Assembly: GCF_036227405.1 (NCBI RefSeq)
Contig: NZ_CP109473.1
Coordinates: 7,316,001-7,380,000 of the forward strand
Direction of reading: 5' to 3'
From: Streptomyces sp. NBC_01460
GTDB lineage: Bacteria; Actinomycetota; Actinomycetes; Streptomycetales; Streptomycetaceae
DNA: 64,000 nt
Below, piece after piece: positions 52,535 to 61,018 of the stretch (its first letter is position 1; each line of letters opens with the position of its first letter). Both the position numbers and the translations under genes were made by a program. Under the pieces are notes generated by a model, which was not told the DNA's origin, did not search any database, and worked only from the letters and a program-made list of their open reading frames with translations.

Positions 52535-52852
52535 TCACCACGTTCGCCGGCGGCGGACGGTATGGCCGTGGATGGTCAGCCAGGTGCCGTCGCCGAGGGC
52601 CAGCGGGTCGAGGCAGGTCGTGCCGGGGTGGTGGAGTTCGCCCAGCGGCCGGAGCGAGCGGGCGTCGAGGATGAGGTGGTGGGCGTCGTCGGACCACTGC
52701 TCTTCGGCTACGGGGCAGCGGAAGACGAGCGGGGCGTCCCTGTCCGCGCAGTACTTCGTGACGTCGATCAGTGGGCGGGTGTCATCGATGCGTCGGTGAA
52801 GGACGGCTTCGTCGGCGGCTCGGGGCCGCCCCGCCCAGTGGGGCGCGTGCAC
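52535..52852 (-). CDS. hypothetical protein (possibly truncated)
   Basis: 105 residues with strongly biased, coding-like third positions. 'DDTRPLIDVTKYCADRDAPL' and 'DAHHLILDARSLRPLGELHH' followed by PGTTCLDPLALGDGTW give a small beta-rich protein with several His/Asp. There is no recognised family. The first codons (MHAPHWAGRPRAADE) lack a ribosome site, so it may be the 3' part of a longer gene. Confidence 0.5.
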   Translation of the reverse strand: MHAPHWAGRPRAADEAVLHRRIDDTRPLIDVTKYCADRDAPLVFRCPVAEEQWSDDAHHLILDARSLRPLGELHHPGTTCLDPLALGDGTWLTIHGHTVRRRRTW

Positions 52853-52951
52853 GGAGCCGCGCTCACGTCGGCCACCCGTCTCGCGGCCGAGCGAAGCGTC
52901 CGTACCGGGGCACGGGCTCGTGATGCCCCACCACGGTCGCGGACGCTCGTC

Positions 52952-53803
52952 TCACCCGGTCAGGGAATCCACGTACGGGGCCAGCTTGGCGGGGTTCATC
53001 ACCCACATGATGTGTTCGATGCCGCGTGCCGATACGTCGACGGACAGAAGTGCCACGGCCCGGCCCCCGGACGAGACGAGGACGGCCGGCCTTCCGTTGG
53101 CCTCGACCCGGCGAATCTCGGTCCCGGGCCAGAAGCGGGGCGCGAAGGCGACGAGGTACCTGGAGACCTGCGGCCGCCCGACCACCGGGATCCTGGACGC
53201 CCCGCGCACCCCTCCGCCGTCGGAGTGGCTGACGACGTCCGCCGTGAGCACGTCCTCCAGGGCTGACAGGCGTCCGCTCCGCGCCGCGGCCAGGAAGACC
53301 TCCAGGAGCCGCCGGTGGTCGTCCGAGCCGACGGGCTCCCTGCGTTCCGCGGACAGGTGCTTCCGGGCGCGGCTCACCAACTGGCGGGTGTTGGCTTCGC
53401 TCGTCTCCAGGATGTCGGCGATCCGCTTGTACGGGTAGTCGAAGGCTTCCCGCAGCACGTAGGCAGCCCGTTCGACCGGATTCAGCTTCTCCAGGAGGAA
53501 GAGCACGGCCAGGTCGAGCGCCTCCGCCCGTTCCGCGCCCAGCTGCGGATCAGCACTCGTGTCGACCGGCTCGGGAAGCCAGGACCCGGTGTACGACTCG
53601 CGGCGCACCCTGGCGGACCGGGCCGTGTTGATCGCCAGACGGGTTGTCACCGTGGCCAGGAACGCCGCTGGTTCCTGGACGATGTCCTCGGCCTCCACGG
53701 CACTGCCGAGGACGCGGTACGCGATGCCGAAGAGCTGGGGCCGCGCTCCCATGAACTCCCTCGTGGCCCGGTCGAGGGAGTGCGGGTCGTCCGCGGCGCG
53801 CAT
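52952..53803 (-). CDS. sigJ: ECF41-type sigma factor (SigJ-like) with region 2 deletion
   Basis: 283 residues. Sigma region 4 'RAAYVLREAFDYPYKRIADI' then LETSEANTRQLVSRARKHL is intact, and the C-terminal SnoaL-like extension (about 165-283, 'IEHIMWVMNPAKLAPY') is that of ECF41. In region 2, 'AEDIVQE' is joined directly to 'PAAFLATVTTRL', where family members have about 15 more residues (the helix with a Trp-Leu-Arg-Trp-type core). The gap is in frame. ATG 53803 follows GGAGGAG. Core-polymerase or -10 recognition could be impaired. Confidence 0.85.
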   Translation of the reverse strand: MRAADDPHSLDRATREFMGARPQLFGIAYRVLGSAVEAEDIVQEPAAFLATVTTRLAINTARSARVRRESYTGSWLPEPVDTSADPQLGAERAEALDLAVLFLLEKLNPVERAAYVLREAFDYPYKRIADILETSEANTRQLVSRARKHLSAERREPVGSDDHRRLLEVFLAAARSGRLSALEDVLTADVVSHSDGGGVRGASRIPVVGRPQVSRYLVAFAPRFWPGTEIRRVEANGRPAVLVSSGGRAVALLSVDVSARGIEHIMWVMNPAKLAPYVDSLTG

Positions 53804-53943
53804 AGGTCTCCTCCAGCCCTGGATCATCAGGCTACAAGCCGGCACGTGGGGACGCCCCGCGATGCGCGGGCCGGTTCACGCTGACCTCCACCTGCGACCG
53901 GAGCGGCGGCCCCGGCGTCTCGCGGCACCCCGTGTCGCTGCCG

Positions 53944-54309
53944 TCAGCAGACCGTGCCCGGGGACTCCGCGGTCGCCCTCAGCAGGTCCCGTACGAGGCC
54001 GAAGTCGACCGCTCCGGGATGGCGGAACCTCAGACAGCCCTTGCCCATGTCCTGGTCTGCCAGCCGTTCCTCGAACGCCTGCCGGACATCACTGCGCATG
54101 AGGTAGAAGGAGATGTACCGCTTCTGATTCGCGAAGGCGATCTCGGCGGCACCGTCCCGTTCGTACACGGGCATGCCGAACGCCATGACCTCCTCGAAAC
54201 CGGCGAGCTCGGATCGGCACAGCTGCCGCAGCCCGCGCATGACGTCCCTGCGGTCCTCCGGCACTTCGGCCAGGTACTCGTCGACATCCGCCGCCTCGCT
54301 CCGCACCAT
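53944..54309 (-). CDS. DUF1801 domain-containing (iron chaperone-like) protein
   Basis: 121 residues. 'DVDEYLAEVPEDRRDVMRGL' at the start, 'VMAFGMPVYERDGAAEIAFA' then NQKRYISFYLM in the middle and 'MGKGCLRFRHPGAVDFGLVR' at the end match DUF1801/frataxin-like YdhG proteins. Their role is uncertain; an iron-chaperone fold has been proposed for some. ATG 54309 is chosen at the usual family start. It lies between the sigma factor and the AhpD-like gene. Confidence 0.85.
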   Translation of the reverse strand: MVRSEAADVDEYLAEVPEDRRDVMRGLRQLCRSELAGFEEVMAFGMPVYERDGAAEIAFANQKRYISFYLMRSDVRQAFEERLADQDMGKGCLRFRHPGAVDFGLVRDLLRATAESPGTVC

Positions 54310-54409
54310 GCGCCGAGCGTACGTCGAGGTGCGCGGTGCCGGTGGCCCGTCCGCCACGCCGACTGCGACGTGAGGAGACGGACCACCTGCCGGGGGCCGG
54401 CGGCGCAGG

Positions 54410-54883
54410 TCAGCCGAACCGGCCGGGCTGGTAGTCCCCGGCGGGCTGCTGGTTGATCACGTTGATGCGGTTGTAGGCGTTGATCACGGCGATCAGGGAG
54501 ATCAGCGCCACCAGCTGTTCCTCGTCGTAGTGCTCGGCCGCGTTCGCCCAGGCCTCATCGGTGACACCACCTGCGGCGTCGGCGATCCTGGTGCCCTGCT
54601 CGGCGATCTCCAGGGCCGCGCGCTCGGCCTCGGTGAACACCGTGGCCTCGCGCCAGGTGGCGACGAGGTTGAGGCGCTGAGCGGTTTCCCCGGCGTGTGC
54701 GGCGTCCTTGGTGTGCATGTCGGTGCAGAAGCCGCAGCCGTTGATCTGGCTGGAGCGGATCTTCACCAGTTCCTGGGTCGCGGCCGGAAGCGTCGAGTCA
54801 GCCACCGCTTTGCTCGCCGAGTTGAAGTGCCTCAGCACCTTCCCGGCGAAGGGGTTACCGAAGTAGTCGAGACGTGATTCCAC
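54410..54883 (-). CDS. carboxymuconolactone decarboxylase/AhpD-like protein
   Basis: 157 residues. The redox-active motif 'NGCGFCTDMHTKDA' (CxxCxxxH) at about 50-58 and 'QELVKIRSSQ' identify an AhpD-like peroxidase-type CMD protein. It probably reduces peroxides or other electrophiles. GTG 54883 follows TAGGAGAAC. Such genes are the classic neighbours and targets of ECF41 sigma factors, and a matching promoter lies upstream. Confidence 0.9.
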   Translation of the reverse strand: MESRLDYFGNPFAGKVLRHFNSASKAVADSTLPAATQELVKIRSSQINGCGFCTDMHTKDAAHAGETAQRLNLVATWREATVFTEAERAALEIAEQGTRIADAAGGVTDEAWANAAEHYDEEQLVALISLIAVINAYNRINVINQQPAGDYQPGRFG

Positions 54884-54919
54884 GAGGTTCTCCTAGCCGT
54901 GTCGCGGTTACACACCTCT

Positions 54920-54946
54920 GACCGGGAAGACCTGGGAGATGTGACA
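54920..54946 (-). promoter_or_regulatory. ECF41-type promoter before the AhpD-like gene
   Basis: Read leftward: TGTCACA (54946-54940), 16 bp, then GGTC (54923-54920), 37 bp before the GTG. The ECF41 consensus is TGTCACA at -35 and CGTC at -10. The -35 is exact and the -10 differs in one base. Confidence 0.65.
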
Positions 54947-55019
54947 GCGAACGGGGTGTGACCTGCGTCTCATCGCCTGCCGGGTGGTACGGCCGTGGGA
55001 TGGGCGGTGCCCCTACTGC

Positions 55020-55757
55020 TCAGTGTGCCGCCAGCCAGTCCGCGTAGCGGGTGGGCGCGAGCGAGGCGTCGGCCCGGCCCGTGAGGACGTCTCCGCGAAC
55101 GGCGGCGAACATGCCGGCCGTGTCGTCCGTGGTGACGGTACGGCTGTCGGAACGGGCCGCGAGAGTGATCCTGCCGAGTTCGTCGAGAGGGAAGACCTCG
55201 GGCCCCGCGATGTTGTGGATTCCCTGCAGGGGTTCCCCGGCGGCGACCGCCGCGACGGCGTCGGCGACGTCCTGGGCGGCAATGGGCTGGAGGGGGGTGG
55301 TGGGCAACCGGACCGTGCCGGCGTCGGCGGTCCAGCTCATGATCGAGTCGACGAACTCCATGAACTGGGTGGCGCGGACGACGGAGTACGGGAGCGGCCC
55401 GGCGGCGAGGACCTCCTCCTGGAGGGTCTTGGCGCGGTAGTAGTCCAGCTCCGGCACCTGGTCCACGCCGACGATCGACAGTACGACGACGTGCCGCACG
55501 CCCGCCTTCCGCCCGGCTTCCAGCAGGTTGTCCATCGACTGCTGGAAGAAGGCCGACGAGGCGTCGTCGAACGTCGGGGAGTTCGTCAGGTTGACGACGG
55601 CGTCCGCCCCGGCAGCCGCCCGATCGAGGCCCTCGCCCGTGATGACGTCCACGCCCGTCGACTTCGAGTGGGGCACCGCCTCGTGCCCGGCCTCATTCAG
55701 CTTCTTCACGACTTTCGAGCCGATCAGCCCGGTACCACCGACCACCGCGAATCTCAT
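55020..55757 (-). CDS. NmrA-like NAD(P)-binding oxidoreductase
   Basis: 245 residues, atypical short-chain dehydrogenase. 'FAVVGGTGLIGSKVVKKLNE' gives the Rossmann motif GGTGLIG at residue 8. 'DAVVNLTNSPTFDD', 'GVRHVVVLSIVGVDQVPELD' and 'YYRAKTLQEEVLAAGPLPYS' fit the NmrA/YwnB group. It would bind NAD(P)H and act as reductase, epimerase or redox sensor. ATG 55757 follows GGAGGAAAGG. It is the second typical ECF41 partner here; a weaker TGTTTCA/CGAC pair lies at the same distance upstream. Confidence 0.9.
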   Translation of the reverse strand: MRFAVVGGTGLIGSKVVKKLNEAGHEAVPHSKSTGVDVITGEGLDRAAAGADAVVNLTNSPTFDDASSAFFQQSMDNLLEAGRKAGVRHVVVLSIVGVDQVPELDYYRAKTLQEEVLAAGPLPYSVVRATQFMEFVDSIMSWTADAGTVRLPTTPLQPIAAQDVADAVAAVAAGEPLQGIHNIAGPEVFPLDELGRITLAARSDSRTVTTDDTAGMFAAVRGDVLTGRADASLAPTRYADWLAAH

Positions 55758-55965
55758 GACAGGCCTTTCCTCCGGGGATCCGCATTCCTGTCGCAGATCA
55801 CCGATCCACTGAAACACGGCCGTCTCCGTGCCGCACACGCTCTCTCCCACCGGCGGGGCGCGGACGGACCGGACCGTCGAGACGGAAGGTGCGGAGCGGA
55901 GGCTTCCGACGGCCTGCCATTCTGTGCGCTGACACATCGTCGATCCCTGAGGAGCGTCATCACTC

Positions 55966-56280
55966 ATGCGCTTGACCCGTCTCACCTCCGCAGCCCTGGT
56001 CACCGCGCTCGGCCTCGCCGGCGCGCTCGCCACCGGTCCGGGTGCCAGTGCCTCGGCGCAGGCCGGATGCCAGTACAAGGTCGTGTGGCCGACCGCTGGC
56101 GTGTACGAGAATCCGAATCCGAACAGTGTCGTCGTCAAGACCAAGCACGCCGGCGACATAGTCGGAGCGTCGACCTGTGAGGGCGCGGCGTACAACGAGT
56201 ACGGCTACGTGCTGGTCGCCTCCGACGCGGCGGCGGACGGCCGTGGCTGGGTGCGCGAGGACGCGGTCGTCGCCGTCTGA
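55966..56280 (+). CDS. small secreted SH3-like protein
   Basis: 104 residues. A signal peptide (RLTRLTSAALVTALGLAGAL, cleavage after ASASA) and a mature domain with 'CQYKVVWPTAGVYENPNPNS' and 'GWVREDAVV', the pattern of a bacterial SH3 (SH3b) domain with two Cys that may form a disulphide. Likely an extracellular wall-associated protein. ATG 55966 follows AGGAG. Function unknown; similar single-domain secreted proteins are frequent in Streptomyces. Confidence 0.82.
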   Translation: MRLTRLTSAALVTALGLAGALATGPGASASAQAGCQYKVVWPTAGVYENPNPNSVVVKTKHAGDIVGASTCEGAAYNEYGYVLVASDAAADGRGWVREDAVVAV

Positions 56281-56445
56281 CCGTCCCTCCGCGCACCCCC
56301 GGTGTGTCGAGGGCCGGGTCCGAGCCGCCGCCAGGTCCGGCCGAGGCGCGTCCCGGGGCGGCATCCGCAACACCGGTGGGCTCTTCGCGATCTTCGTGGA
56401 GAGCCCACCGGGCCAGGTCGATCGTCCGTCCGGGGCTCGGTCCGG

Positions 56446-57189
56446 TCAGTCAGCCGTCATGGCCGCGTGGTGTTCCGCGAGGCGCGCCTCGGTCAGTTCC
56501 CTCGGGTACACCGCGACTTTGCCGATCCCGCCGAGGAAGTAGGAGCGCAGGGCCGCGCTGCCGATCCGCAGGGGTGACGTGGTGTTGCCCGGGACGATGT
56601 CGTAGTCGGCCAGTGCGTCGCTGTCCCGCAGCCGGCCGTCCCGGTAGAGCTTGGTGCGACCCGGCGGCCGGGCCGGGCCGTCCGGTGCGGTGGTGATGAC
56701 GAGCGCGTAGTGGATCCACTCGCCGGGCCGGAGCGGGTCCTGGAAGTACGAGCCGGCGCCCAGCCCGCCCGGCGGGTTGAAGGCGTAACCGGAGATCCGG
56801 TTGGCGCGGCCCTCCGTGTTGTCCGCCGAGTAGATCCGGGCGACCCATTCGCACTGGTTGACGGTGGCGTAGGTGAGCTTGCCGAGCCAGTGGACGTAAC
56901 CGGAGCCTTCCGTTCGGGGGAAGACCAGTACGTCCGGACGCAGCCACGCCTCGATGGTCAGCGTTCCCGTGGCGGAGACGGAAAGGGCGTCACTGTCGGG
57001 CACTTCGACGTACTGGCCACCGGTGCCGTCGAACAGTGTGGCAGGGTCGCCGTTCGGCAGATGCGTGTGTCCGGGAGAGCCGTGATACGCCGCGGTCGGT
57101 CCGCCCGGGGACACTTCGGTGCCGGCGCCGCCGAGTCTCAGGAACAGCACCGGGTCGTCCGAAAGGATCATCTGGTCGTAGCTGCTCAC
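56446..57189 (-). CDS. LamG/concanavalin-like domain protein
   Basis: 247 residues. 'SVSATGTLTIEAWLRPDVLV' and 'RPGEWIHYALVITTAPDG' then 'TKLYRDGRL' and 'LRIGSAALRSYFLGGIGKVA' are the strands of a LamG-like jelly roll. There is no signal peptide in this frame, so it may be cytoplasmic or exported otherwise. GTG 57189 follows GAGGAAG. Its ligand, probably a glycan or protein, is unknown. The open frame upstream of the GTG is not supported. Confidence 0.8.
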   Translation of the reverse strand: MSSYDQMILSDDPVLFLRLGGAGTEVSPGGPTAAYHGSPGHTHLPNGDPATLFDGTGGQYVEVPDSDALSVSATGTLTIEAWLRPDVLVFPRTEGSGYVHWLGKLTYATVNQCEWVARIYSADNTEGRANRISGYAFNPPGGLGAGSYFQDPLRPGEWIHYALVITTAPDGPARPPGRTKLYRDGRLRDSDALADYDIVPGNTTSPLRIGSAALRSYFLGGIGKVAVYPRELTEARLAEHHAAMTAD

Positions 57190-57463
57190 GGAAACTTCCT
57201 CCTCGCTGCCGGTCGCACCGCTGCTCGGCTGCTGATGCCGTCTCTCACGACGAAGCGGCGCAGCGGCGGCGAACCGTCCCACTCTAGGAGCAGGCGATCG
57301 CGGGGGTAACGGCGTTCGGGTGGGTGCAGGAGAGCGGGGGAGGTGCGCCGGAGCGCGTCTCCGGCAAGGCACGCCGGGGCGCCTCCGGGTACCTGATTGG
57401 CCCAGGAACCCTGCGCCCAAGTGGCCCTCGGTACTGGGCCGGTGTGGCCATAGAGTCGTGTCC

Positions 57464-57964
57464 ATGACTGAGAACGCGATCGACTCGCCCCTTCCGGTGC
57501 TCACTCGTCACGCCGACGCCGAGACGACGGTCGACCCGAGCAGCGTGATGCGTCTGCTCGGCGAGGGCCGCCACGCCGGCGGGGGTTTCACCAGCTACCG
57601 GTCCTCCTTCGCCGAAGGGGCGGTGGGGGCGCCGGCCCACTTCCACACCAAGGCGACCGAGTTGTTCTTCGTGCTCGGGGGAGCCCTGCGCGTGCTCGTC
57701 GGCGACGAGGTGACCGTGCTGCGGGACGGTGACTTCCTGGCGGTTCCGCCGCACACCCCGCATGCCTTCGCCGCCGCCCCCGGCTCCACCGCCGACGTGC
57801 TGTTCGTGTTCGACCGTCACATGGACCGCTTCGCGTACCTGCGTCTGCTCAACAGGGTGATGCGAGGAGAGGCCGACCCGAAGGAGATCGCCGAGTCCGC
57901 CCGGCGCTTCGACAACCACTACGTGGAAAGTGCTGCCTGGAGCGCCGCGCTGCAGGCATCGTGA
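57464..57964 (+). CDS. cupin domain-containing protein
   Basis: 166 residues. Cupin motif 1 'GAPAHFHTKATELFFVLGGA' followed by LRVLVGDE gives the HxH-x-E metal site, motif 2 'LAVPPHTPHAFAAAPGS' the later His. The C-terminal helix ('YLRLLNRVMRGEADPKEIAE') is typical of quercetinase-like single-domain cupins. Metal-dependent dioxygenase or binding role; substrate unknown. ATG 57464 fits the fold; the ribosome site is weak. Confidence 0.85.
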   Translation: MTENAIDSPLPVLTRHADAETTVDPSSVMRLLGEGRHAGGGFTSYRSSFAEGAVGAPAHFHTKATELFFVLGGALRVLVGDEVTVLRDGDFLAVPPHTPHAFAAAPGSTADVLFVFDRHMDRFAYLRLLNRVMRGEADPKEIAESARRFDNHYVESAAWSAALQAS

Positions 57965-58115
57965 GCGCGTGCGGGCGGGAGGTGCGGGGCGGCTCCGGTC
58001 GGGGCCGCCGCACCCCGCGCGGGCGACCGGGACGTGCGCGGGCATGCGTGCGCTGCCGACTACCGGGTAGTCGGCAGCGCAAGGCGTAACCGAGTGAAAG
58101 AAGGGGTTGTTCTCC

Positions 58116-58559
58116 ATGTCCGCCTCCCTCGTCGAAACCGTCGATATCAAGGCCCCGGTCAGCGTCACCTGGGCGCTGTGGAGCGATGTGACCCAGTGGC
58201 CCAAGTTCCTGAGCCATGTGCGGAGGGTCGACCCGATGGACGAGCGCAGGTTCTCCTGGCAGCTGTCCCTGCCGGGCGCCGACAAGGGCTTCGTCGCGGA
58301 GCTCACCGAGGTCGTCCCGCAGGACCGGATCGCCTGGAAGACGATCGAGGGCGTGCACCACGCGGGTGTGGTCACCTTCCACCGGCTCGACGACACGTCC
58401 AGCCGGGTCGCCCTCCAGATCGAGTACGACCCCAGTGGGTTCGTCGAGCACCTGGGTGCCCTCACCAACCTCGACTCGGCTCTCGCCAACTACGACCTGG
58501 GCGAGTTCCAGAAGCTGGCCGAGTCCACGGCGGCGGGTGACGGCCCCCGGGGGCTGTGA
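58116..58559 (+). CDS. SRPBCC family protein
   Basis: 147 residues, START/polyketide-cyclase-like fold. 'ETVDIKAPVSVTWALWSDVT' then QWPKFLSHVRRV at the start, 'TEVVPQDRIAWKTIEGVHHA' in the middle and 'GEFQKLAEST' at the C-terminus match coenzyme-Q-binding/cyclase members. It probably binds a small hydrophobic ligand. ATG 58116 follows AAGAAGGGG. A striking palindrome lies 35 bp after its stop. Confidence 0.85.
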   Translation: MSASLVETVDIKAPVSVTWALWSDVTQWPKFLSHVRRVDPMDERRFSWQLSLPGADKGFVAELTEVVPQDRIAWKTIEGVHHAGVVTFHRLDDTSSRVALQIEYDPSGFVEHLGALTNLDSALANYDLGEFQKLAESTAAGDGPRGL

Positions 58560-58594
58560 CCACCGCGTCCGCCGGGGCGTCGACAGCCCCGCAC

Positions 58595-58642
58595 ACGTGA
58601 CCGCCCGTGCACACCTCCGGAGGTGTGCACGGGCGGTCACGT
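58595..58642. terminator. 48-bp perfect palindrome
   Basis: Each 24-base arm (ACGTGACCGCCCGTGCACAC then CTCC and its complement) is perfect and meets at CCGG with no spacer. It lies between the SRPBCC gene and a leftward small membrane gene, so it can end transcription from both sides. Confidence 0.85.
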
Positions 58643-58660
58643 CTGTCGCGGCCGGCGCGG

Positions 58661-58737
58661 GATCAGCGTCGGGACGGCGTGGAGGGTTCGGACCGCGGGA
58701 TCAGTGTCGGGACGGTGTGGAGGGTTCGGGCCCGCGG
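58661..58737. repeat. two 38-bp direct repeats
   Basis: 58661-58698 and 58699-58737 share 'gatcagYgtcgggacggYgt' then 'ggagggttcgg', differing in a few bases. The second unit includes the stop and last codons (PEPSTPSRH) of the leftward membrane gene; the first repeats that coding end downstream of the stop. Confidence 0.8.
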
Positions 58738-59036
58738 GTGGCCGGTCCGGTGGCGTCGGCCTGCGGCTCGTGCGGTGCCTCGTCCTTCGCCACGGGAGCC
58801 GCCCCGGCCGCGCGCACCTCGGACTCGCGGGCCGCCCTCGCCTCGCGCGCGGTGCGCAGCGGTGACTGGGTCCACTCGGCGAACCACCAGACGCCGGCCA
58901 CCACGCACGACCACATAAGGCCGCCCAGGACCGCGCTCGGCCACGGTTCCTGCTCGGCCCATCGCTCCACGGCCGTCAGGGCCACCCAGCCGCCGAGCAG
59001 CACGGTCAGAACTCGTACACGCCTATACCTGAACAT
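58701..59036 (-). CDS. small two-span membrane protein
   Basis: 111 residues: 'VRVLTVLLGGWVALTAVERW' and 'AVLGGLMWSCVVAGVWWFAE' are two transmembrane helices, then a charged Ala-rich tail ending in PSTPSRH. The first Met is at 59036. It resembles many Streptomyces small membrane proteins of unknown role. Its 3' end lies inside a tandem duplication, so the tail length may vary between strains. Confidence 0.7.
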   Translation of the reverse strand: MFRYRRVRVLTVLLGGWVALTAVERWAEQEPWPSAVLGGLMWSCVVAGVWWFAEWTQSPLRTAREARAARESEVRAAGAAPVAKDEAPHEPQADATGPATRGPEPSTPSRH

Positions 59037-59215
59037 CTCGGCCCGCTACCCGGTCGGCGGGGGATTACGCAGCGTGACCCCGAATAAAACCGCACGCCGC
59101 TCCGGAGGACTCCGGGGGAGGAGGTGGCCGCGCACGCACCGGTGCGTGCGCGGCTTCCGTCTCTCCTCGTGGAAGGGGGGTTGTCGGAGGCGGTGGGAGC
59201 AGATGGGATGACCTC

Positions 59216-61012
59216 ATGAAGAAAGCGCTTTCACCGCTCGGCGCCGAACCCCACGCGCCCTTCGACCACCTCGATCACCGCTACCGCGGCGAGAACCCGG
59301 TCCGCACCCTCGGTCTTCTCTTCCGCCCCGACCGCGGCCGGCTGGCCCTGGCGGTCGCCCTCTTCGTCGTGAAGCACAGCCCCATATGGCTGCTCCCGCT
59401 GATCACCGCCACCGTCCTCGACGTCGTCGTCCAGCATGGCCCGGAGTCGGGCATCTGGCAGTCCGTCGGCCTGCTCCTGTTCATCCTCGTGATCAACTAT
59501 CCGCTGCACCAGTGGTACGTGCGGTGCCTCGGCGGCAGCATCCGCCGCATGGGTACGACCCTGCGTTCCGCGCTCTGCCGCCGCATGCAGCAACTGTCCA
59601 TCGGCTACCACTCGCGGGTCAGTTCGAGCGTGCTCCAGGCCAAGGTGGTCCGTGACGTCGAAGCCGTGGAGCAGATGGTCCAGCAGAGCTCCGACATGGG
59701 ACTCGGCGCGGTCGTCACCCTGGTCGGCGGGCTCGTCGTCATCGGCATACGGGTGCCCGAGTTCCTGCCCGTCTTCCTCGTCGTGGTCCCCGCCTCCGGC
59801 ATCCTCGTGATGAAGCTGCGCAGCCGACTGCGCAGCCACAACGAGTCCTTCCGGCGCGAGGTCGAACAACTCTCTTCCCGCGTAGGGGAGATGACCACCC
59901 TCATCCCCATCACCCGCGCCCACGGGCTGGAGCGGACCGCGCTCGGCCGGGTCGACGGATCGCTGCGCCAGGTGTTCGCGGCCGGGCTGCGTCTGGACAT
60001 GATCAACGGCCGGTTCGGGTCGCTCGCCTGGGTCATCCTCAACACGCTCGGCGTCCTCTGCCTCACGGGATCGGCCCTGGTCGCCTACCACGGCTGGATG
60101 CCGATCACCGCGGGCGACGTGGTGATGCTCAGTGCCTTCTTCACCGTGCTGACCGGATCCGTCACCACGCTGCTGGGCCTGGCTCCCGTCCTCACCAAGG
60201 GCCTGGAGTCGGTGCGGTCGGCGGGCGAGGTGCTCCAGGCACCGGACCTGGAGAACAACGCGGGCAAGGCGCGGGTCGACAGCGTCGTCGGCCGCATCGA
60301 CTTCGAGGACGTCGGATTCGCCTACGAGGACGGGGAGCCGGCGGTCGACGGATTCACGCTCTCGGCACGGCCGGGGGAGACCATCGCGCTGGTCGGGGCC
60401 TCGGGTGCGGGCAAGTCCACCGTGCTCAACCTGCTCATCGGATTCATCCGGCCCACCTCGGGCCGCATCCTGCTCGACGGCACCGACATGGCCGGACTCG
60501 ATCTGCGGTCCTACCGTCGCTTCCTGTCGGTGGTGCCCCAGGAATCGATCCTCTTCGAGGGCAGCATCCGTGAGAACGTCACGTACGGCATGGCGGACAC
60601 GGACGAGGACACGCTGATGAGCGCCCTCCGCGACGCCAACGCGCTGGAGTTCGTCAACGGCCTTCCCCGGGGACTGGACACGGTCATCGGGGAGCGGGGC
60701 GCACAGCTGTCGGGTGGTCAGAAGCAGCGTCTCGCCATCGCCAGGGCTCTGATCCGGGACCCGAGGGTGCTGGTGCTCGACGAGGCCACCTCCGCGCTCG
60801 ACAACCGTTCGGAGGCCTTGGTGCAGGAGGCCCTCACCCGGCTCGTGGAGGGCCGGACCGTCTTCGTCGTCGCCCACCGGCTGTCCACGATCCAGGGGGC
60901 CGACCGCATCGTGGCCATGGAGGACGGGCGGATCGCCGAGGTGGGGACGCACGACGAGCTCCTGCGCACGGACGGCGTGTACGCGGGACTGCAGCCCGTC
61001 CACCCGGGCTGA
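59216..61012 (+). CDS. ABC transporter, fused permease and ATP-binding exporter
   Basis: 598 residues, MsbA-type half transporter. Six transmembrane segments in the first about 330 residues ('GLLLFILVINYPLHQWYVRC', 'AVVTLVGGLVVIGIRVPEFL'). The ATPase domain has Walker A 'GASGAGKST', 'SVVPQESILFEGSIRENVTY', signature 'LSGGQKQRLAIARAL' and Walker B 'VLVLDEATSALD', with H-loop 'VVAHRLSTI'. It exports a lipid, peptide or drug as a dimer. ATG 59216 is the first start. It is monocistronic, followed by a minisatellite. Confidence 0.92.
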   Translation: MKKALSPLGAEPHAPFDHLDHRYRGENPVRTLGLLFRPDRGRLALAVALFVVKHSPIWLLPLITATVLDVVVQHGPESGIWQSVGLLLFILVINYPLHQWYVRCLGGSIRRMGTTLRSALCRRMQQLSIGYHSRVSSSVLQAKVVRDVEAVEQMVQQSSDMGLGAVVTLVGGLVVIGIRVPEFLPVFLVVVPASGILVMKLRSRLRSHNESFRREVEQLSSRVGEMTTLIPITRAHGLERTALGRVDGSLRQVFAAGLRLDMINGRFGSLAWVILNTLGVLCLTGSALVAYHGWMPITAGDVVMLSAFFTVLTGSVTTLLGLAPVLTKGLESVRSAGEVLQAPDLENNAGKARVDSVVGRIDFEDVGFAYEDGEPAVDGFTLSARPGETIALVGASGAGKSTVLNLLIGFIRPTSGRILLDGTDMAGLDLRSYRRFLSVVPQESILFEGSIRENVTYGMADTDEDTLMSALRDANALEFVNGLPRGLDTVIGERGAQLSGGQKQRLAIARALIRDPRVLVLDEATSALDNRSEALVQEALTRLVEGRTVFVVAHRLSTIQGADRIVAMEDGRIAEVGTHDELLRTDGVYAGLQPVHPG

Positions 61013-61018
61013 GGCACG

